Origin: Bretschneidera sinensis
Lineage: Eukaryota > Streptophyta > Magnoliopsida > Brassicales > Akaniaceae
DNA length: 64,000 nt
NCBI GenBank assembly: GCA_023935145.1
Contig: CM043698.1
Location: 78,357,001-78,421,000, forward strand
Direction: 5' to 3'
The notes under the pieces were generated by a model. It was given only the letters and a program-made list of their open reading frames with translations, did not search any database and was not told the DNA's origin. This document shows positions 57,658-64,000 of the stretch, piece by piece. A program made the position numbers and the translations under genes. The stretch's first letter is position 1. Each line of letters opens with the position of its first letter.

Positions 57658-58910
57658 ATGGCAGAACAGCTAGAAAACCAGCAACCACCTGCACGAATAC
57701 CGATGAAGCAATTCTTCATCCCACGAAACCTTAGTCAGCCATCATGCATTGCATATCAACCGGAGGTGGAAAGCAACTATTACATATCTCCGCAAATACT
57801 AAGTGCACTAACTCACTTTCGGGGTACACCCAACGAAGATCCACACTTGCACCTCCGGGAATTTTCTGATCTTTGCAAATTCCAACATATCCAAGGCCTA
57901 GACCAAGAAGGAATAAGGTTAATTCTATTTCCCTTTTCCTTAAAAGATAATGCTAAACTGTGGTACAATTCTTTACCTGTAGTTTCAATCTACACTTGGG
58001 ACGAGTTGGCTATCAAATTCCGAAGGAAATTCTTCCCAGCCCAAAAGACAAGGCAATTTAGAAAGGAGATCCAATCTTTCCAACAAAGGGATGAAGATCT
58101 ATTCTTTGAGGCATAGGGACACTTCAACGAGCTAATACTCAAATGCCCACACCACAACCTACCTCAAGATGAGCTGGTATTAGCCTTTTATGAAGGTCTG
58201 AATGATATGAATAAGGGCATTGCTGATTTCGGTTGTGGAGGGGTGCTGATGGAGAAAAGCAGTGAAGAAGCCATGGAATTGTTTGAGGCATTGAGTGAGC
58301 ATACCCAACAATTCTCCTCAAGACATAAACAAGGAGTCAAGAGCAAGGGTATGTATGAAGCTACTCTAAATGACGGAACCTCTACCCAAATAGCTACTCT
58401 GGAGAGGAAGCTAGATATGAGGCTAGATATGATTGTAAAAGCCATGACTGCTCAAAACACCTCACCGAGTCCACAAGCTACATCACCCCAGGTATGTGCT
58501 ATATGTTCCCAATTTAATCACACCACTGAGACTTACCATTTGTATTCATCTACAGATCCCAAGCAAGCGAACTATATGGGACCAAACAGTGCATATGCAT
58601 ACAACCCTGGATGGCGGAACCACTCCAACCTATCATGGAGCAACAATCAAGACACTTTGAATCCTCAAGGGCAATAAAGGAACGTCCATAAAGCAACCCA
58701 ACCCATTCCAGAACCCAAAAAGGATGATCTAGATAGTATTGTAAAGCAACTGTCCCTTCAACAACAGCAACTAATGATAACACATGAGCAAGCAATTCAA
58801 AGGTTAGAGGCACAAATGGGACAATTGGCTAAGGAGCTAAGTGAAAGGAAGTAAGGTGAACTTCCCGCACAAACATTACCAAATCCAAGAGGGCATCAGC
58901 AGCTGAAAGT
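57658..58910 (+). pseudogene. Athila-2 gag, interrupted by stops
   Basis: MAEQLENQQPPARIPMKQFF at 57658 opens the Gag. Capsid [20 protein letters not shown] follows. A TAG stop at 58114-58116 comes after FFEA, at the same codon where Athila-1 has TGA. The frame resumes to the zinc knuckle CAICSQFNHTTETY, in which the last Cys has become Tyr, so the finger is broken. A stop after NPQGQ (58675-58677) and another in the coiled coil KELSERK (58852) follow. Confidence 0.87.
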
Positions 58911-58950
58911 CGTTACAACTCTCCGAAATGGTAAGATCATAGGAGTTAAT

Positions 58951-59700
58951 GTGCTAGCTCAAGCATCTCCAGCTAAGCCATCCATATCCAAGGTGAGTGA
59001 AATAGAGAAATGGAATGCACCACCTTTCCCTCAAAGGTTAGTAATGCCCAAGAAAGATAAACTGTTTGATATTTTTGAAACCTTGAGAAAAGTAAAAATT
59101 AACATTCCCTTATTAGATGCAATTAAACAAATTCCTGCTTATGCTAAATTTTAAAAAGATTGTTGCACTAATAAAAGAAAGTTTCAAGAACATGAGACAG
59201 TGGCTCTAACTGAAGAGGTAAGTGCGGTATTGTTAAGAAAACTACCACCAAAACTGAAAGATCTGAGAAATTTTACTATTCTCTGTAGGATAGGTGATAA
59301 GTTGTTTGAACGAGCATTACTAGATTTGGGAGCCGGGGTAAATTTGCTACCGTACACGGTATTCGAAACCCTAGGTTTGGGGGAGTTACAACCAACTTCC
59401 ATTACTTTACAGTTAGTAGATTGGAGTATCAAAAGACCTAGGGGTATTCTTGAGGATGTCCTAGTTAAGGTATGAGAATTCATTTTGCCTGCTAATTTTA
59501 TTGTGCTAGATATGGAGGAATACCCTATGCCATTACCCCTACCCATCATATTAGGGAGACCCTTCATGAGAACTGCTGACACTAAGATTTGTGTGAAAAA
59601 AGGCATAGTAAGTATGAAGATCAATGGTGAGAAAATATAATTTAAAATATTTGATGCAATAAAACTTCCTCAAGATGACTTTGAATGCTTTAATGTTTGT
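58951..59700 (+). pseudogene. Athila-2 aspartic protease domain
   Basis: The frame carries [14 protein letters not shown] and then a TAA (59152-59154) where Athila-1 keeps Leu. The protease site is ALLDLGAGVNLLPYTVFETL (DLGAG in place of the usual DLGAS). A stop follows VLVKV at 59473-59475, then LPIILGRPFM in the next part. It processed Gag-Pol in the ancestor. Confidence 0.87.
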
Positions 59701-61260
59701 ATGATACAAAACTTTGTTGAGCAAGCTTTTCAGGTCCAACACATTGATCCATTAGAGACTACTCTCACCAATAGCTTCATGGAGATGGTTATTGAGCAAG
59801 AATATGAAGATGTTACTGATGACATCATCACAACTGTGCACCATCTTGCGATCTCTCCAAAATACTCCAGTATGTATCCTCATCCATTTGAATCTCTCAT
59901 ACCCACTAATACTACTCTTCTCTCATCCATTGTGCAGGCACCAACATCAGAACTCAAGCAGCTACCCGAGCATTTAACATACGCCTACTTGGGAGAAAAT
60001 GAGACTTTACCTGTGATTGTAGCTGCTAACTTGAGTAGTGGAGAAGAAGGGAAGCTGTTAAGAGTTCTTAAGGAGCATAAAACTACCATTGGGTGGACCA
60101 TTGTTGACATTAAGGGGATAAGTCCAGCAAAGTGCATGCATAATATTTACCTTGAAGAAAAAGCAAGGCCCACTCAAGATGCTCAAAGAAGACTTAACCC
60201 ACACATGAAGGAGGTAGTAAAGGCTGAGATATTAAAGCTACTAGATGTTGGCATCATTTACCCTATATCAGATAGCAAATGGGTGAGTCTGGTCCAAGTC
60301 GTTCCTAAAAAGAGCGGGATAACCGTGGTAAAGAATGAAGATGAGGAGCTCATACCTACAAGAAAAACAACTGGTTGGAGAGTATGCATTGATTACCAGA
60401 GATTAAACAAAGTAACTAGAAAAGATCATTTTCCCTTGCCATTCATTGATCAAATGATAGAGAGGTTAGCCGGACACAGTTATTACTGCTTCTTGGATGG
60501 GTATAGTGGATACAATCAAATTGCTATAGCACCTGAGGATCAAGAAAAGACTACATTCACATGTCCTTTTGGTACATTTGCTTATAGAAGAATGCCATTC
60601 GGTTTATACAACGCACCAGCCACTTTTCAAAGATGTATGATGAGCATTTTTTCCGATATGGTAGAGAAATATATTGAGATATTTATGGATGATTTTAGTG
60701 TCTTTGGATCTAATTTCGATGAGTGCCTAAATCATTTGGAAAATGTCTTAAGGAGATGTGAATAGAGTAATTTAGTACTGAATTGGGAAAAATGTCACTT
60801 CATGGTTCAACAAGGTATTGTGTTGGGTCACTCCATCTCAGACAAAGGTATTGAGGTAGGCACGGCTAAGGTTGACATCATTTCAAAGCTACCTCCCTCT
60901 CTCACGGTCAAGGGCATTAGAAGTTTCCTTAGACATGCCGGTTTTTATAGAAGATTCATCAAGGACTTCTCCAAAATCTCGAGACCTCTTTGTGCACTAT
61001 TGACTAAAGATACCAAGTTTGAATGGAATGATGATTGTATGCAAGCTTTCAAAACCTTGAAGAATGTTCTCACCTCTGCCCCAATAATGATGGCACCGGA
61101 TTGGAACCTCCATTTCGAATTAATGTGTGATGCCAGTGACTTCGCCTTGGGAGTTGTCTTAGGTCAAAGAATCAATAAGGTACCTCATGCTATTTACTAT
61201 GCTTCTAGAACATTAAATGATGCTCAGCTTAACTATCTACTACTGAAAAAGAATTGTTAG
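59701..61260 (+). pseudogene. Athila-2 reverse transcriptase, nearly intact, with one stop
   Basis: A 354-codon open frame (59701-60765) holds LNPHMKEVVKAEILKLLDVG, GWRVCIDYQRLNKVTRKDHF, FLDGYSGYNQIAIAPEDQEK, YRRMPFGLYNAPATFQRCMM and the catalytic IEIFMDDFSVFG. A TAG at 60763-60765 (SNLVLNWEKCH follows, where a Glu codon is expected) interrupts before the connection SFLRHAGFYRRFIKDFSKIS. A frameshift near 61240 follows [11 protein letters not shown]. Confidence 0.9.
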
Positions 61261-61724
61261 CTATTATTTTTGCTTTAGAGAAGTCTAGATCATATCTTAT
61301 TGGTTCTAAAGTTATTATATTCACTGACCATGTTGCTCTGAGATATTTGTTTTCTAAGAAAGATGCAAAGCCTAGGCTAATCAGATGGATACTCCTACTC
61401 CAAGAGTTCGATTTAGAGATCAAAGACAAAAAGGGGAGTGAGAATATAGTTGCAGATCATTTTTCAAGACTCCCATATGAGAGTGATGATAAAGATTTAC
61501 CATTAAATGAGAACTTCCCTGATGAACAACTATTTGCACTCGAGGTAAAACTTCCATGGTATGCTGATATAGTTAATTATCTAACTGTTAAAATTTTTCC
61601 CCCAGGTATGACTACTCAAGAAAAGAAACGGCTAATATCTCTATCAAGACACTACCATTGGGATGATCCATACCTTCTCAAGGTCTGCCCTGATCAAATC
61701 GTCAGAAGATGTATCCCAGAATAG
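61254..61724 (+). pseudogene. Athila-2 RNase H end and start of integrase
   Basis: [20 protein letters not shown] then [20 protein letters not shown] is the C-terminal half of RNase H, out of frame with the part before 61240. [11 protein letters not shown] is the typical end of the domain. The frame passes into the integrase N-terminus and ends at a TAG after CVSE-like RRCIPE (61722-61724). Confidence 0.85.
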
Positions 61725-62859
61725 GAGCATTCGAGCTTGTTGCAACATTGCCATCAGTTTGCTTGTGAAGGTCATTTTGGAGCAAAACGAACAGCTCTTA
61801 AGGTACTCCAATCTGGTTTTTATTGGCCTAACCTATTTAAAGATGCTTTCTCCTTTTGCAGCTCATGTGATAGATGCCAGCGGACAGGTAACATCTCTTC
61901 CCGAAATCAAATGCCCTTACAAAATATTCATGTAGTAGAACTTTTTGACGTATGGGGCATTGATTTCATGGGACCCTTTCCTAACTCATTTGGCTATTTA
62001 TATATTCTTGTGGGTGTGGATTATATGTCTAAATGGGTTGAGGCTGTTCCCTCAAGGACTAATGATCACAAAGTGGTTATCAAATTTTTGCAGGCTAACA
62101 TTTTTACTAGGTTTGGAACTCCAAGAGCAATCATCATTGATGGGGGCAGCCACTTCCATCATTGTTCTTTTTTCCGAACTACTATAAAAATATGGGATTA
62201 CTCATAGAGTTGGCACTCCATATCATCCTCAAACCAGTGACCAAGTAGAAATAAGCAACCGAGAGATCAAAGGAATTTTAGAAAGGATAGTAAAGTCGAA
62301 TCGAAAGGATTGGTCTCTACGTTTAAATGATGCTTTGTGGGCATATAGGACAGCTTATAAGACCCCAATTGGCATGTCTCCCAACCGCCTAGTCTTTGGA
62401 AAAGCATGCCATCTCTCGGTGGAATTAGAACATCGAGCATATTGGGCCATTAAGCAGTTCAAATTTGACAAGAAGCAAACGGGTGAGAAAAGGAAGCTAC
62501 ATCTAAATGAGCTTGAAGAATTGAGATATGAGGCCTATGAGAATGCAAAGTTGTACAAGGAACAAACCAAAGCTTATCATGACAAACAATTAGCCCAGAA
62601 GGAGTTCCATGCAGGGTAAAAGGTGCTGCTATATGACTCCCGATTGCGGCTGTTCCCAGGCAAGCTCAAATCCCAATGGTATGGTCCGTACATGGTCACC
62701 AAGGTTTTTTCTCATGGTGCATTAGAAGTCTGTGGCCCCAACGAAAATCAGCCCTTTACAATCAATGGACACAGAGCCAAGCCATACCTCCACACCAAAT
62801 TTCCTCCAAGAGATGAAGACTTGGCATTTGAGTCAGTACAGTATACAGCTGAAACATAA
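61725..62859 (+). pseudogene. Athila-2 integrase, with stops and frameshifts
   Basis: The HHCC finger is read in [20 protein letters not shown] and [11 protein letters not shown]. The core has [20 protein letters not shown] (first Asp), [12 protein letters not shown] (second Asp) and, after a frameshift near 62195, [15 protein letters not shown] (catalytic Glu). [20 protein letters not shown] follows. A TAA at 62617-62619 precedes the C-terminal LRLFPGKLKSQWYGPYMVTK. The enzyme would insert the DNA copy. Confidence 0.88.
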
Positions 62860-64000
62860 GCACTAGAGCTCCAAGAGGTGGACTCTAAGTGCCTCCTTCC
62901 AAACAACTAGCACGGTAGCAAGAGAGTGCTTGAGCAAAGTAAAAATTTGATTACTTATTAAGCTCAAGCACCTCTGGTAAGGAGGCCATGCTGTAGGCCA
63001 TTCTTGATCGCCTACCTCCAGCACCCAGTACCTCTCCGACTGCACCACCTGATGATCAGCAGTGAGAGAGTACCACGTCTGGCTGAAGACGTAAAACTTA
63101 GCGCTCATGGGAGGCACCCCACTGCATATCCTTTTTATAGTTTTTTTTAGTATTTTATAGTTCACTTGTCTATTATTTATTACTTGTTTTCCATTTATAT
63201 TTTCTTTCTTTCTTTTTCAAGGACAGTGTCAGTGCATCCAGTTGAAGTTTGGGGGCATGCTACGAGCCATATCAGCCATCGGTTCTCCACCTCCCAGGTC
63301 AGATCTTTCTATGCTACTCACATATTGGGGACAATGTGCATTTTAAGTTTGGGGGTATGGGGACACATTCACACACTACACTATGTCCTACATTTTTGTT
63401 GCTATTTTCATAGATAAATGCATGTTCGTTCTGTCCAATAAACTTTTTTTTTTGTGATCTAAACAAAACTATATGATTCGACTTCATCAGCGAGCTTAAC
63501 ACTTTGAATATATAAGCCAATAATCAAGTTTTGAACCTAGATCACTGCCCTTTAGGCATTTAAGAATTCACAAGTTTAGCTTAACTATCACGAGCACATT
63601 AGCACATGATCGTGTGGGGTATGACATGTTATTTGGATTTGTATGTTTCTTTTGCTTGACTGTGAACTAGATGACCTGTTAGATTGACATATTGGCATAT
63701 GAAAATAGAAAAGATTGATTAGTGCTTAAAAGAAACAAATGCTCCTAATGATCAATAAAACAAATTTTTCGCTGAGTAACTGGCCCTCTTGCCTCAGTAA
63801 GCATTGAGTGTCACGTCAAAAGGTGGAAAATCTTAAATGATCATTAAAAAGAACTTTTCGCTGAGTAACTAGCCCTCTTGCCTCAGTAAGCATTGAGTGT
63901 CACGTCAAATGGTGGAAAATTCTAAATAGTAGCATTAAGACCAGTTAGTTTCGTAGCCTTGTTGACTCGAGCTAGTAAGTCCTTAGGGGTGTCTTTACAC
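62860..64000 (+). other. Athila-2 3' untranslated region; ORF2 deleted
   Basis: Homologous to the Athila-1 segments at about 22115-22260 and 24035-25070. It contains two polypurine-like AAGTTTGGGGG motifs (about 63246 and 63349) and the tandem hairpin repeats CTGAGTAACTGGCCCTC (63773 and 63862). The real polypurine tract and 3' LTR are outside the window. Confidence 0.8.

Larger units (their letters stand above)
55918..64000 (+). mobile_element. Second Athila-group Ty3/gypsy element, running off the window
   Basis: The 5' LTR is 55918-57255 (TGATAGATGC to AAATGCACAACA), followed by a primer site, Gag, protease, reverse transcriptase, RNase H, integrase and 3' untranslated region. The 3' LTR lies beyond 64000. 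The env-position ORF2 is missing: near 62985 the sequence jumps from the post-integrase spacer to the ORF2 end (GCTGTAGGCCATTCTTGATC against GCTATAGGCCATCCTTGATC at 24041), a loss of about 1.8 kb. Putative left target duplication AGCGC is at 55913-55917. It is inserted in the Tat reverse transcriptase remnant. Confidence 0.92.

Overview
The window is nuclear DNA of a eudicot plant, probably a woody rosid. The evidence is spliced genes with short plant-type introns and GT..AG junctions, AT-rich non-coding DNA, and dense plant transposons (Ty1/copia, Ty3/gypsy Athila and Tat, L1-type LINEs, a CACTA element, MITEs, a TRIM). No species can be named. There are no bacterial or organellar genes, no CRISPR and no tRNA or rRNA gene.

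Layout. Bases 1-7518 (minus strand) hold the first five coding exons of a ferredoxin-like/metallo-beta-lactamase-fold protein gene that continues off the left edge. Its third intron carries a degraded LINE split by an Athila-type solo LTR. Bases 8884-39190 (minus) hold a complete LMBR1/LMBD2-type membrane protein gene. I rebuilt it as 14 exons with canonical splice sites, an open frame and 720 codons. Its introns host a long foldback element, a TRIM with target-site duplication, a hAT-type MITE, LINE fragments and a 1.1-kb AT-rich tract. Intron 7 (16.3 kb) contains a 13.7-kb copia element whose integrase domain is split by an 8.8-kb Athila element. Both insertions have perfect 5-bp target duplications.

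Bases 40511-46565 look like a decayed CACTA (En/Spm) element that has captured host-gene exons, one resembling TIR1/AFB auxin-receptor leucine-rich repeats. Bases 46569-51190 are sparse: an unassigned exon pair, a tRNA-derived SINE, a Tat-type LTR, and the first coding exon of a conserved plant coiled-coil protein gene on the plus strand. From about 51.9 kb to the right edge is a nested gypsy cluster: an LTR rich in palindromes, a broken Tat gag/RT remnant, and inside it a second Athila element that runs off the window.

Most notable: (1) clusters of a 14-bp near-palindrome, consensus TGCGATCGAGCGCA, sit a fixed 109-110 bp upstream of the TATA box in Athila LTRs, and again in the gag leader and 25 bp before the env-position ORF; an unrelated LTR carries an analogous CACAGTCGACTGTG cluster. 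(2) The solo LTR carries two perfect plant snRNA upstream elements, one 33 bp before a TATA box, which is the Pol II snRNA promoter spacing. (3) The two Athila copies have complementary deletions, one lacking RT-RH-INT and the other lacking the env-position ORF. (4) Both copies lost the same Gag tryptophan codon to different stop codons.
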